Below, piece by piece: positions 39,483 to 47,919 of a stretch of 64,000 nucleotides of DNA. Position numbers and translations under genes: made by a program. The notes beneath the pieces were generated by a model that saw only the letters and a list, made by a program, of their open reading frames with translations, did not search any database and was not told the origin of the DNA. Numbering within the stretch: position 1 is the first letter of the stretch; each line of letters opens with the position of its first letter. The DNA comes from Candidatus Thiodictyon syntrophicum (GTDB taxonomy: Bacteria > Pseudomonadota > Gammaproteobacteria > Chromatiales > Chromatiaceae): assembly GCF_002813775.1 (NCBI RefSeq), contig NZ_CP020370.1, forward strand, positions 6,773,297 to 6,837,296, given 5' to 3'.

Positions 39483-40436
39483 CGTGATGTGGGCCAGGAT
39501 GCCGTCGAGTTCGTCCAGGCTGTTGTAGGCGATGACCAACTTGCCGGCCCCGCGCGCGCCCTGCTGGATCTCCACGCGCGCGCCGAGCCGTTCGGCCAGC
39601 GAGTCCTGGAGCCCCCGGACGTTGGGGTCTGGCTCCACCTTGGCGACGGGCTCGGGCTGCGGCTCCCCGGCCTGTTGGAGCCGGCGCACCAGCCGCTCGG
39701 TCTCGCGCACCGAGAGGCCGCCGCCGACCACCTGCTTCGCGGCAGCGCTCTGCTGCGGTCCTTTAAGGCCGAGCAGGGCGCGGGCGTGGCCCATCTCGAG
39801 CTGGGACTGCTCCACGCAAGCCTTCACGTCCGGATTCAGCTCCAGGAGCCGCAACAGGTTGGTGACGGTGGTCCGGGACTTGCCGACGGCCTCGGCGATC
39901 TGCTGGTGGGTGAGCTGAAACTCGCTCAGGAGGCGCTCCAGGGCACCGGCCTCCTCCAGCGGGTTCAGGTCCGCCCGCTGGATGTTCTCGATCAACCCGA
40001 TAGCCACGGCGGTGGGCTCGTCCACCTCGCGGACGACGACCGGGATCTCCTTGAGACCGGCCTGTTGGGAGGCGCGCCACCGGCGCTCCCCGGCGATGAT
40101 CTCGTAGCGATCACCCTCGAGCGGCCGGACCACGATCGGCTGGATCACGCCCTGCACGGCAATGGAGTCCGCCAGTTCACGCAGGGCGTCGGGGTCGAAG
40201 TCCCGGCGCGGTTGATAGCGCCCGCGCGCGATCCGCTCCAGCGGCAGGTGGGTGATGCGTTCCGTCGGCGCCGCCGCCGGACCCCCGACGCCGGTCTGAT
40301 CGGGCGCGGGCAGGGGCGGGCGGGTCGCCCCGAGCAGGGCGTCGAGTCCGCGGCCAAGTCCGCGCTTCTTGGGTGCCGAGGTCGGTGATTCGTCCATGGC
40401 AGGGGGGCTCAGGTCGGGGGATGGTTCAAAGGACAC
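39480..40436 (-). CDS. parB: Chromosome-partitioning protein ParB
   Basis: 318 aa. KKRGLGRGLDALLGA (residues 23-37) is the ParA-stimulating N-terminal motif, then LPLERIARGRYQPRRDFD and YEIIAGERRWRASQQAG (the GERR CTP-binding patch), a helix-turn-helix (QIAEAVGKSRTTVTNLLRLLEL) for parS, and a C-terminal dimerisation domain. It loads on parS sites near oriC as a CTP clamp. The GTG start lies 2 bases after the parA stop; an ATG 13 codons in (40395-40397) is an alternative. Confidence 0.95.
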   Translation of the reverse strand: MSFEPSPDLSPPAMDESPTSAPKKRGLGRGLDALLGATRPPLPAPDQTGVGGPAAAPTERITHLPLERIARGRYQPRRDFDPDALRELADSIAVQGVIQPIVVRPLEGDRYEIIAGERRWRASQQAGLKEIPVVVREVDEPTAVAIGLIENIQRADLNPLEEAGALERLLSEFQLTHQQIAEAVGKSRTTVTNLLRLLELNPDVKACVEQSQLEMGHARALLGLKGPQQSAAAKQVVGGGLSVRETERLVRRLQQAGEPQPEPVAKVEPDPNVRGLQDSLAERLGARVEIQQGARGAGKLVIAYNSLDELDGILAHIT

Positions 40437-40438
40437 GA

Positions 40439-41242
40439 TCAGGCCGCCAGGCGCCGCTTGTCTTGCCGGCGCAGCACCTCGCTCGCCAGGGCGAGATAGG
40501 ACACCGCCCCCTTGGAGATCGGGTCGTACATCAGCACCGGCAGGCCGTGACTGGGGGCCTCCGCCAGGCGCACGTTGCGCGGGATGATGGTGCGATAGAC
40601 CTGCTCCGAGAAATGGACGACGAGTTGGGTGGAGACCTGGTTGGCCAGGTTGTTGCGCGGATCATGCATGGTGCGCAGGATGCCCTCGATCTGCAAGCCG
40701 CTGTTGCGGCTCGCGCGCACCTGATCGATGGTATCGATCAGGGAAGACAGCCCCTCGAGGGCATAGTACTCGCACTGGATCGGGATCAGCACCCCGTCGG
40801 CAGCGACCAGGGCGTTGAGCGTCAGCATGTTGAGCGACGGCGGGCAGTCGATGATCACCAGCTCGTAGTGCGCCGCCCCCGCAGCCAGGACGCGCGCCAG
40901 TCGCCGCTCCCGGTCGGGGGCATTCATCAGGCCCACCTCGGCGGCGGTCAGGTCCCCGTTGGCCGGCAGCAGATCGAAGCCGGGGGCGGGCTCCGCGACC
41001 CGCCGCAGACACTCGGCGAAGGGCACGTCGGACAACAGCACGTCGCAACTGGACTGCTCGATGTCGTGCTTGTCGACCCCGCAGCCCATGGTCGCGTTGC
41101 CCTGGGGGTCCAGGTCGACCAGCAGCACGCGGCGTTTCATGGAGGCCAGGGAGGCGGCGAGATTAACAGCGGTCGTCGTCTTGCCGACCCCACCCTTCTG
41201 GTTGGCAACGGCGATGATTCGGCCCATGGCAGGTTCACTCAC
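40439..41242 (-). CDS. parA: Chromosome-partitioning ATPase ParA/Soj
   Basis: 267 aa. Deviant Walker A KGGVGKTT (16-23, signature Lys16), [13 protein letters not shown] (Walker A') and [20 protein letters not shown] (Walker B). It moves ParB-parS complexes during segregation. Its ATG overlaps rsmG by 8 bp and parB follows after 2 bp, the standard gid-par arrangement. Confidence 0.96.
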   Translation of the reverse strand: MSEPAMGRIIAVANQKGGVGKTTTAVNLAASLASMKRRVLLVDLDPQGNATMGCGVDKHDIEQSSCDVLLSDVPFAECLRRVAEPAPGFDLLPANGDLTAAEVGLMNAPDRERRLARVLAAGAAHYELVIIDCPPSLNMLTLNALVAADGVLIPIQCEYYALEGLSSLIDTIDQVRASRNSGLQIEGILRTMHDPRNNLANQVSTQLVVHFSEQVYRTIIPRNVRLAEAPSHGLPVLMYDPISKGAVSYLALASEVLRRQDKRRLAA

Positions 41243-41891
41243 AGCGGATCTCGATCAGGTGGCGTTCGCCTTCCAGGAAGGGCACGAACAGCTTGTGCAC
41301 GGCCACGTCGAGGTCGCGCAGCGCCGGGTCTTGAAGTTCGTCCTGCGGGTAGCGGCCTTTCATGACCAGCAAGCGCCCCGGGCGTTCGAGCAGGGGGGCC
41401 GCCGCGGCCTGGATCTGCGCGATCGTGGCCACGGCGCGACTCACTATGGTACTGAACTTTCGCCCCGGCCGGTACGCCTCAATGCGTTCGTGCACCGGCA
41501 CGACCTGCGTGAGCCCGAGTTCCAGCACCACCTGTCGCACGAAGCGGACCTTTTTGCCGTTGCCGTCGAGCAGCCAGTAGTGGCGGTCGGGGTCGCAAAC
41601 GGCGAGCGGCAGCCCCGGCAGACCGGCGCCGGTGCCCAGGTCCAGCACCGACTCGCCGTACAGGTAGGGCAGGATCACGAGGCTGTCGAGCAGGTGGCGC
41701 GGCACCATCTCGCCGGGATCGCGCACGGCGGTCAGGTTGTAGGCACGGTTCCAGCGGGTCAGGAGCGCCAGGAAGCCCAGCAGCCGCTCGATCTGCCCGG
41801 GGGCAAGCGCGAGCCCCAAGGCGGCGGCGCCGCTGACCAGAGTCGCCGCGGCCGGACCCCCGGGGTCCATCGGGTCGGAGGTCATCGCCAT
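41235..41891 (-). CDS. rsmG: 16S rRNA m7G527 methyltransferase
   Basis: 218 aa. [47 protein letters not shown] (SAM motif I) and [12 protein letters not shown] are GidB/RsmG signatures. It methylates G527 in the 530 loop of 16S rRNA. Normally mnmG sits directly upstream; here the next 12 kb are accessory and mnmG is at 53920-55794. Confidence 0.95.
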   Translation of the reverse strand: MAMTSDPMDPGGPAAATLVSGAAALGLALAPGQIERLLGFLALLTRWNRAYNLTAVRDPGEMVPRHLLDSLVILPYLYGESVLDLGTGAGLPGLPLAVCDPDRHYWLLDGNGKKVRFVRQVVLELGLTQVVPVHERIEAYRPGRKFSTIVSRAVATIAQIQAAAAPLLERPGRLLVMKGRYPQDELQDPALRDLDVAVHKLFVPFLEGERHLIEIRCE

Positions 41892-42196
41892 CTCCTCTTA
41901 GGGTCAGCGAAGACCCTCTCGCAAAGACACAAAAACGCAAAGGGAGGAAGAATCGGTCGAACTCCTGAAAATGACACGGGCGCCTCGCCGACGTTCAGCC
42001 GGACGGGTCGCAGGCGCTTGCGATTCTGAATCGCTTCGCGCTCCCGAGGCAACAGGCCAATGCCTCACCAACCATACGACGGAACGGCGACTCGAGGGCA
42101 GCCGGGGGGCGCCCGAGGACGCCCCCCCCCCCCGCGACGCCCCGGATAACGAGGGGCCGAACAATCACGCGAAGCACGCGGCGGGCGTGACGGTCG
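41892..42196. other. Intergenic region with a 12-C homopolymer
   Basis: About 305 bp between rsmG and the sulfatase fragment. It contains a run of 12 C (42122-42133) and a degenerate caaagacacaaaaacgcaaa stretch typical of common proteobacterial intergenic repeats. No gene is seen. The rsmG-parAB promoter should be here but is not evident. Confidence 0.45.
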
Positions 42197-43724
42197 CTAT
42201 TGCGGCGGCACCTGCGGTCCGGCCGCCGCCCGCTTCTCGGCCGCCGCCTTCAATTGCGGCAGCAGGTCGTAGAGCGGCGGGTTGTTGGGAGCGAAGTCCC
42301 CTTGGAGTCGCGGTGGGTATTTCACGAGTTCCCTGAGGTATTGCTGCAGCGTGGCCTGGATCTCCGTCATCATCGGTAGATGGCGCACCCCGCTGCCCGC
42401 GTCCTCCTGCGGGTCGGTATAGAGATTGACCGTCACGGCGCCGCCGGTACTGGTGGCGATGGGGCCGGTGAAGCCGCCGTTGTAGCCCCGCGGGAAAAAC
42501 CCGTTCTCCAACTCTGCGGTCAGGATGTACTTGAACTCGTCGATGCGCAGGGCCGCGAGATACCCGAGCAGGAAATAGGGCCGGCTGCGGCGGGCTGACT
42601 CACCCTGGTCCGCGAGCAGCAGCCCGGTCTGGTCGATGCCGTCGATATAGGTCGTCTTGGGCACGAAGTCGGCGACCTGGGCCCCGGGCTTGCCGGCGAG
42701 CGAGATGCCGGTATTGAACAGGTCGGCGAGATCGAAGAGCCCCTCGGAGCGGCGCGGGGCGATCATGCCCTTCCAATAGGCGAAGGTCGGCACCCGCTGG
42801 CCGCCCTCCCAGCTCGACCCCTTGCAGCCGCGGAAGGCGGTGCGTCCGGCCGGCGGGACCTCACACTCGGGGCCGTTGTCGGAGGAGAAGAAGACCAGGG
42901 TGTTCTCCGCTTGACCGGTCTCCTCCAGGGTCTTGACCAATTCGCCCAGAACGTGGTCCATCTCGACCATGCAGTCGCTATAGACAGTGCGGGCGCGCGA
43001 GCGTCCCGCCCACTGGTCCGAGGGGTAGTTGTCGAAGTGGCAGCCGCGGGTGCCATGATAGAGGAAGAAGGGGGCCTTGCTGTCCTTCATCCGGCGGATG
43101 AAGGCGACGCTGTAGTCCATCCAGCGGTGGTCGAGGTCCTTAGTATAGTTGAGGTCGATCAGGCGCCCGTCGGTACATTTCGTCTTGTCGGCGGGGGTGC
43201 AGTGGAGCTCGTGCTTGTTGAACGGCATCGCCTCCATCATCCGGGTCCGCGCCGGGCTCAGCGCGATCTCGGGATTGAAATAGATGTCGCGCCACTCGGT
43301 ATACTCGTCGGAGACGGTCAGGAACCCCATGAAGTCATCGTAGCCGACGTTCTGCGGCAGCGAGCCCTGGTTCTCCCCCATGTGCCACTTACCGACGGCC
43401 TGGGTGACATACCCGAGTTGCTTGAGCACCATAGGCAGTGTCACCGCGCCCTCCAGGCCACCCGGCATGCCGTACATCGGCGGGGCCAGGAGCCCGTGAT
43501 GGAGCGGGTTCTGGCCGGTATGGATAGTGGCGCGGGTAGGCGAGCAGGAGGGGGTGGAATAGGCCGAGGTGAGCACCAGTCCCCCGGCGGCCAGCCGGTC
43601 CATCGTCGGTGTGTCGTTGCCCACCGCGATGCCGCCGCCGTTGAAGCCCGGGTCCATCCAGCCCACGTCATCGAGCAGGAAGATCAGGATATTGGGCTTC
43701 TTGCCGGTCTTCTGCTCCAGGGCC
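42197..43724 (-). pseudogene. Arylsulfatase, catalytic part, separated from its N-terminus by an insertion sequence
   Basis: Encodes the sulfatase alkaline-phosphatase-like fold: [18 protein letters not shown] with the metal-binding Asp pair, the formylglycine site [11 protein letters not shown] (C-x-P-x-R, activated by oxidation of the Cys), VGKWHMG, and SSDNGPECE. Joining 45399-45110 to 43715-42197, after removing the element and one copy of the 9-bp duplication, gives exactly 603 codons in frame, reading [14 protein letters not shown] across the junction. As it stands, the open frame begins at an ATG (43739-43741) supplied by the IS end and lacks a signal peptide. Substrate unknown. Confidence 0.9.
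43716..43724. repeat. Target-site duplication, left copy
   Basis: tccagggcc, identical to 45110-45118, immediately outside the element ends. It shows that the element arrived by transposition into the sulfatase gene. Confidence 0.92.
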
Positions 43725-45109
43725 GGGTGCGGCCTTGACATGATGTGCCTTTGAGGAGTATTTCGTAACCTTCTGTGACTAGACGAGAAGGTGCAGTCGT
43801 GGCGAAGGTAGTCAGGATCTCGGGTGACGAGGTGACGGTCGAGGTAACGGTGCGGCTCAGCGGTAGCCTGCTGGACATGGAAGGAGCCATCCAGGAGGCC
43901 ACCAACGCGGTGGGGCGCTGCGCCACCGAGGAGGCGCTGCAGCGTTTCGACACCGACGGCAGTGCGATCCGTGTCGGCGCGATCAAGCTGACCGCGCGCG
44001 GGCGCGATCCGAAGGAGTACCAGACGCCTTACGGGCCGGTCGAGGTCGAGCGTTATGTCTACCAAAGCTCGCGCGGCGGGCGGATCTACTGTCCGCTCGA
44101 GCACCAGGCGCGGATCGTGCGCGGGGCGACCCCCCGATTCGCCAGTCAACTCAGCCACAAGTATGCGCAGCTCAACGTGCGCGCGGTGCAGACTGACCTT
44201 GAGCAGAACCACGGTCGGACGATCGCTACCTCGTATATTCAAAATGTTGCGGAGTGGGTAGGCACCATCGCCACGGCCAAAGAGGAGGACTGGGAGTACG
44301 CGATGCCGGCGCTTGAGACGCCCATCGCGACCGTCGTGGTCAGCCTCGACGGCGCCATGATCCCCATGGCCGACAGTGCGGGCTGGCGCGAAGCCATGGT
44401 CGGAACCCTCTCGCTTTACGACGGCGAGGGCGAGCGCCAGCACACCATCTACCTCGCTGCGGCACCCGAGTACGGCAAGCAGGAGTTCCGGCAACGCATG
44501 GAGCGCGAGATCCAACGCGTCAAGCGGCACCTCCCCGAGGCACTGTACCTGGGCATCGCCGACGGGGCGGCAAGCAACTGGCGGTTCCTCGAGCAACACA
44601 CCGACCGCCAGTTGATCGATTTTTTCCATGCAACGGAATACGTGGGCAAAATCGCCCAAGCGACCCATCCGCAGCGCCACGCCGAGGGCCCGCGCGCGCA
44701 GTGGCAGAGCGCGCACTGCACGACGCTCAAGCACGACCCCGCCGCCCTTGACCTGCTCATCGGCGAGGCCGCGCGCCTGTCGCAGCGGCACACCCTCTCG
44801 CAGACGCTGCGCGACGACGTTCTCAGCGCTTGGACCTACTTCACCAACCATCGCCATCAAATGGACTACCCGGGCTTCGTCGCCGCGGGACTGCCGATCG
44901 GATCGGGCGTCACCGAGGCCGCCTGCAAGACCTTGGTCAAGCAACGGCTATGTGCCTCCGGGATGCGCTGGAAGAACAAAGGGGCCAAGATTGTGCTCAG
45001 CCTACGCGCACTGACGCAGACCACCGGACGATGGGCACAGTTCTGGCAGAAGATCGACCAGTTTGGGGCTGAGTGCTACGGTTAGGCACATTATTCGGAG
45101 GCCGCACCC
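43725..45109 (+). mobile_element. ISKra4-like insertion sequence, complete (1,385 bp)
   Basis: Terminal inverted repeats of 26 bp with 5 mismatches (43725-43750 begins gggtgcggcct and ends atgtgcct; 45084-45109 is its complement). The element is flanked by perfect 9-bp duplications and contains one transposase gene reading rightwards. It is inserted in the opposite orientation to the sulfatase. Both ends and the frame are intact, so it may be active. Confidence 0.92.
43775..45085 (+). CDS. ISKra4-family transposase
   Basis: 436 aa. DDE-type catalytic residues are in [23 protein letters not shown] and [18 protein letters not shown] followed by GMRWK, as in ISKra4 (ISAzba1-like) transposases. 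The N-terminal part ([39 protein letters not shown]) carries the Cys/His-poor DNA-binding region. GTG start at 43775 (a second GTG at 43799 is possible). The stop reaches into the right inverted repeat. Antisense frames through this gene are not coding. Confidence 0.92.
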   Translation: MTRREGAVVAKVVRISGDEVTVEVTVRLSGSLLDMEGAIQEATNAVGRCATEEALQRFDTDGSAIRVGAIKLTARGRDPKEYQTPYGPVEVERYVYQSSRGGRIYCPLEHQARIVRGATPRFASQLSHKYAQLNVRAVQTDLEQNHGRTIATSYIQNVAEWVGTIATAKEEDWEYAMPALETPIATVVVSLDGAMIPMADSAGWREAMVGTLSLYDGEGERQHTIYLAAAPEYGKQEFRQRMEREIQRVKRHLPEALYLGIADGAASNWRFLEQHTDRQLIDFFHATEYVGKIAQATHPQRHAEGPRAQWQSAHCTTLKHDPAALDLLIGEAARLSQRHTLSQTLRDDVLSAWTYFTNHRHQMDYPGFVAAGLPIGSGVTEAACKTLVKQRLCASGMRWKNKGAKIVLSLRALTQTTGRWAQFWQKIDQFGAECYG

Positions 45110-45118
45110 TCCAGGGCC
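45110..45118. repeat. Target-site duplication, right copy
   Basis: tccagggcc, identical to 43716-43724. Confidence 0.92.
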
Positions 45119-45399
45119 GCCAGTTTCTTGCGCGCCTGTTGCTCCTGCTCCGGGTGCGGGACCGCCGGATACATGTTGTCCGCCGGCTTCACGTCCTTGA
45201 GATGGATGAACTGATCGGGGTGGTCGTAGCCCTTGGCCGTGGTCGGGCCGGTGGAGGCCCCGCGCAGATTCGGCGTCGGGTCGTCCGCGCAAGCGGGACC
45301 GAGCGCGAGCGCGGCGGCGAAAATGGCGCTGATCCAGGTGCCGGGGTTGCCCCGCGGTCGCCTGGCGGGCGCGTGGACCGGGTGGATGGGTCTCGGCAT
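45110..45399 (-). pseudogene. N-terminal part of the interrupted arylsulfatase, with signal peptide
   Basis: Begins MPRPIHPVHAPARRPRG, then a hydrophobic core (TWISAIFAAALALGPACA) with a likely signal peptidase site, so the intact enzyme was exported. It ends EQEQQARKKLAALE at the insertion point; read on into the element it gives GAASE and a TAA at 45091-45093. On its own it is a 102-residue dead-end peptide. Fusion to the catalytic part is described under the 42197-43724 entry. Confidence 0.9.
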
Positions 45400-45907
45400 C
45401 GCGATGCCCTCTCTGCTCTTGGAGTATTGACGATGGAATGAGGCGCCGAGTGCCGCGGCTGTCCGTGGTCAATGAACCCGGTCGCGCCCGGGCGGGTGAC
45501 GGCGGCCGCGATTCTAGCCGTTATGCGGTCTGTGGAGTAGTGGATTGTGCGCCATTCGGCGCGTTAACCCGCCGGATCGGGGGACCGTGGAGGGAGGCGC
45601 GCTGGCCCGCCCCGCCGTGCGAAGTCGAGGCTTTACCATGACAGTCAGGCCGGGAGCCCCTGGGGACGGCTTCAGCCGCCCTGCGAGGCCGCGGTAACCT
45701 GCTGCGACGTTGCGGCAGCTCGCGAGGCGTCGTCGCGGCTGAAGCCGCTCCCACAGCGTCGCTGCGCGACTGGCACGGATTGAGCCGCCGGCCGCGACAG
45801 TCTGCAGGTCCCATTCGAGAATTTGAGGCTTTGCTCTAACTGCTAAACTGCGAGCCCGGGTTGGCGTGGTCTTGGCCGGCGAGGCCCAACGTTCGGGGTG
45901 AAAAATC
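45400..45907. other. 508-bp intergenic region with REP-like repeats
   Basis: Lies between the start of the sulfatase gene and a lipoprotein gene. It holds a 23-base repeat at 45732-45754 (gtcgcggctgaagccgctcc, then cac), present again at 53707-53729, and a palindromic cgccattcggcgcgttaaccc stretch. No gene is recognised. Confidence 0.5.
45732..45754. repeat. GCGGCTGAAGCCGCTCCCAC repeat, copy 1
   Basis: gcggctgaagccgctcccac with a small hairpin (gcggc-tgaa-gccgc). The same 23 bases are at 53707-53729. A REP-type motif. Confidence 0.8.
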
Positions 45908-46438
45908 ATGCGCGGGCTTCGCATCCACATTTTTGTTGGTTTGATGGCAGTGATTTTGCTGTCGGGTTGTGACTTTCTGTCGCTGGAGCAGGTGCCTGGT
46001 CCGGAGGCGATCCGGGGACGGATGGGGCGGTTCCTCGTGAACCCCGATCAGATTCGCGGGGTCTATCGGAATCTGGACATTGACTCGTTGGTCTTTACAT
46101 ACACTGCAAGAGTGGATGGGGAGACCGCATTCTGGGGCCGCCTGGAGGAGGGACTCCAAGGTTCGCGCTGGACAGAGACCGAACGCCGCGGGGCGATGCG
46201 TGAGTATCGTCGCTCCTATCGGGAAGGGGAGTGCGACGCCGAGCGGCCGGACCTGGCGATTTTCTCCAGTTTCGAGGTGGCCCGGGTGTTTTTCGACCCG
46301 ACATCACAGACGGTCGCGATGGCCTACGTTCAAGCAGACGGCAGGTCCAGCGACATGACGTTTGAAGACACCGGCGAGAGTCAGTGGGTAGAGAAGGCGA
46401 TCTGGCCTCGATTCCGAGATTTGGTCTCAGGAAAATAG
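45908..46438 (+). CDS. Lipoprotein of unknown function
   Basis: 176 aa. A short signal peptide (RGLRIHIFVGLMAVILLSGC) with lipobox LLSGC predicts lipidation at Cys21. The mature part has alternating charged and aromatic stretches (GRFLVNPDQIRGVYRNLD, FSSFEVARVFFDPTSQTVAMAYVQADG) and no motif that I can name. It is not in an obvious operon: a repeat-rich 496-bp stretch follows before the toxin-antitoxin pair. Confidence 0.7.
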   Translation: MRGLRIHIFVGLMAVILLSGCDFLSLEQVPGPEAIRGRMGRFLVNPDQIRGVYRNLDIDSLVFTYTARVDGETAFWGRLEEGLQGSRWTETERRGAMREYRRSYREGECDAERPDLAIFSSFEVARVFFDPTSQTVAMAYVQADGRSSDMTFEDTGESQWVEKAIWPRFRDLVSGK

Positions 46439-46587
46439 GGCCAGGCAGCCCTTGCAGGTATCGGCGCAGACCTGATGCAGCGGTGGGACGGCGGCAACGC
46501 CGCTGCGTTTCAGCCGGTGATGCGGCGCTACGCCTGAGGCCGGTGCATGTCGTCAAGAACAATCGCCCGCTACGGCAAGTCCGCGAT

Positions 46588-46610
46588 CCGTAGGGTCCGC
46601 TGTGCGGACC
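46588..46610. repeat. Solo copy of the CCGTAGGGTCCGC repeat
   Basis: 23 bases beginning ccgtagggtccgctgtgcgg and ending acc, identical to the right arm at 25055-25077 in the antitoxin remnant. Confidence 0.85.
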
Positions 46611-46631
46611 AACAGCCACGCGGGCAGCAAA

Positions 46632-46685
46632 GTGGCCGGGATTATGCTCAAGGCCCTAAGCGGCCTTGAGCATAATCCCGGCCAC
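46632..46685. repeat. 24-bp perfect inverted repeat with 6-base loop
   Basis: Arms 46632-46655 and 46662-46685 (gtggccgggattatgctcaa, then ggcc, and its exact complement) around ctaagc. Downstream of the lipoprotein gene by about 190 bp. There is no T-run on either side, so a conventional terminator role is doubtful. Confidence 0.88.
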
Positions 46686-46871
46686 GGGGAAGTGTAGGTC
46701 GCCCTTCAGGGCGACCAGGCATCTGTTTTCCCGAAACCGTGGCCTGCCTCAGGTTTCCCCTCGACCGCCGGGTTCTGTCATGTTTCCAGACGTTTCCGAC
46801 CCGATAGCTCAGGGCCGCACCCAGCAGGAACCGCCGAGCGTTCTGCTCGGAAGCGAACCCACGACCGGCCG

Positions 46872-46902
46872 CGGTGTCAGAATGACACCGGCCTGCTAGA
46901 AT
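46872..46902 (+). promoter_or_regulatory. Operator/promoter of the tacAT-type operon
   Basis: Perfect inverted repeat cggtgtca-gaa-tgacaccg (46872-46890) whose left arm overlaps a weak -35 (gtgtca 46874-46879). After 17 bases comes tagaat (46897-46902), a good -10. The start codon of the antitoxin is 32 bases further. This fits autorepression by the ribbon-helix-helix antitoxin. Confidence 0.65.
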
Positions 46903-46934
46903 CCGTCTCGTCAAGAAATCCGAGGGCAAACCCC

Positions 46935-47258
46935 GTGTCGCACACCACCATCGAACGCGGCCGAATCACCGCCCGGGTGCCGCTCCGGGTCCAGGAGACG
47001 CTGGAACTCGCTGCCAGCCTGGTCGGGTCCACCGTCAACCAGTTCGTCGTGCAGTCGTCGCTGCGCGAAGCGGAACGGGTCATCGAACAGGAACAGGTGA
47101 TCCGCCTGTCGGAACGGGACGCACGGGCCTTCCTGGACGCCATCGACAACCCGCCGCCGCCCAACCCGAAGCTGCTGGCGGCCCTTGCGGACTACGCGGC
47201 ACGGCGCGATGATCAGATTGGAACCATTGACTGGTCGCCACGACCGAAGCGGGTTTGA
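46935..47258 (+). CDS. DUF1778 ribbon-helix-helix antitoxin (TacA-like)
   Basis: 107 aa. N-terminal RHH fold (GRITARVPLRVQETLELAASLVGSTVNQFVVQSSLREAERVI) that binds DNA as a dimer, and a C-terminal tail (FLDAIDNPPPPNPKLLAAL) that wraps the toxin. GTG start. The gene overlaps the toxin gene by 50 bp, the usual antitoxin-first order. Confidence 0.9.
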   Translation: MSHTTIERGRITARVPLRVQETLELAASLVGSTVNQFVVQSSLREAERVIEQEQVIRLSERDARAFLDAIDNPPPPNPKLLAALADYAARRDDQIGTIDWSPRPKRV

Positions 47259-47730
47259 GTGCGGCGTGGCCCCGTTGGACCTGTGGCTGCGGCAAACGGC
47301 CCTGCAGCACCAGGCGAAGGGGGTCTCCCGGACCTTCGTCGCCGTTCCTGCCGGTCAAGCCGCGGTCGACCACTTCGCGGCGGCAGGCCATCCGGAGCTT
47401 GGTCCGACGAGCATCCTCGGGTTCTACGCCCTGGCCGCCGCCGTCGCGCCGCTCACCGACCTGCCGCCCATCGCGGCCAAGCGCTATCCCCGCCAGGTCC
47501 CGGTCACGCGGCTCAGGCGCCTCGCCATCCGCCATGATCTTCAGGGCCAGGGGCTCGGCCGCCTGCTCCTGGCCGATGCGTTGAATCGCGCCCGGGATGC
47601 CGCGCCGTCGGTGGGCAGCGCCGGGGTCTTCGTGGATGCGAAAGACGACACGGCATCTCGCTTCTATCAGGGCTTCGGCTTTCAACCCTGCGCCGATGAG
47701 CCGCTCAAGCTATACCTACCCATCTGGTGA
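47209..47730 (+). CDS. GNAT-family toxin (TacT-like)
   Basis: 173 aa from the ATG at 47209; the open frame extends 8 codons further upstream inside the antitoxin. Features: FECGVAPLDLWLRQTALQHQAKGVSRTFV near the start, LRRLAIRHDLQGQGLGRLLLADAL (acetyl-CoA pyrophosphate loop Q-G-Q-G-L-G) and FVDAKDDTASRFYQGFGFQP with the catalytic Tyr. Toxins of this kind acetylate the amino group of charged tRNAs and block translation. The target tRNA is unknown. Confidence 0.9.
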   Translation: MIRLEPLTGRHDRSGFECGVAPLDLWLRQTALQHQAKGVSRTFVAVPAGQAAVDHFAAAGHPELGPTSILGFYALAAAVAPLTDLPPIAAKRYPRQVPVTRLRRLAIRHDLQGQGLGRLLLADALNRARDAAPSVGSAGVFVDAKDDTASRFYQGFGFQPCADEPLKLYLPIW

Positions 47731-47919
47731 CGCCGAACGGCAGGACACTCGAGCGGCTCATACCACAGATGCGCGCCAGCCTCGACACCTGCCCCACCAG
47801 CCCAACCCCAGACCAAGCAAGCGCCTTCCTCTCGGCGCCTCTGCGCCCCTGCGTGAACCTTCTTCGTCCCGCCCCAGGGGGTTAGAATCCCCTCACCCCA
47901 CCAGTTGAGCGACGCACCC

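Larger units (their letters stand above)
46439..46870. other. Repeat-rich intergenic region
   Basis: It carries a solo copy of the 23-base repeat (46588-46610) and a very strong 24-bp hairpin (46632-46685). No gene is seen. The sequence catctgttttcccgaaa at 46719-46735 recurs (as atctgttttcccgaaa) near 49489. Confidence 0.5.

Noticed and set aside
43742..44944. 915-codon minus-strand frame extending the sulfatase upstream
   Set aside because: Everything beyond 43741 is antisense to the IS transposase; true sulfatase sequence resumes only at 45110.
45091..45399. Independent 102-aa secreted protein
   Set aside because: It is the N-terminus of the sulfatase; its last five codons and stop come from the IS end.
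46632..46685. CRISPR unit or terminator
   Set aside because: Single inverted pair, no direct repeats with spacers, and no T-run.
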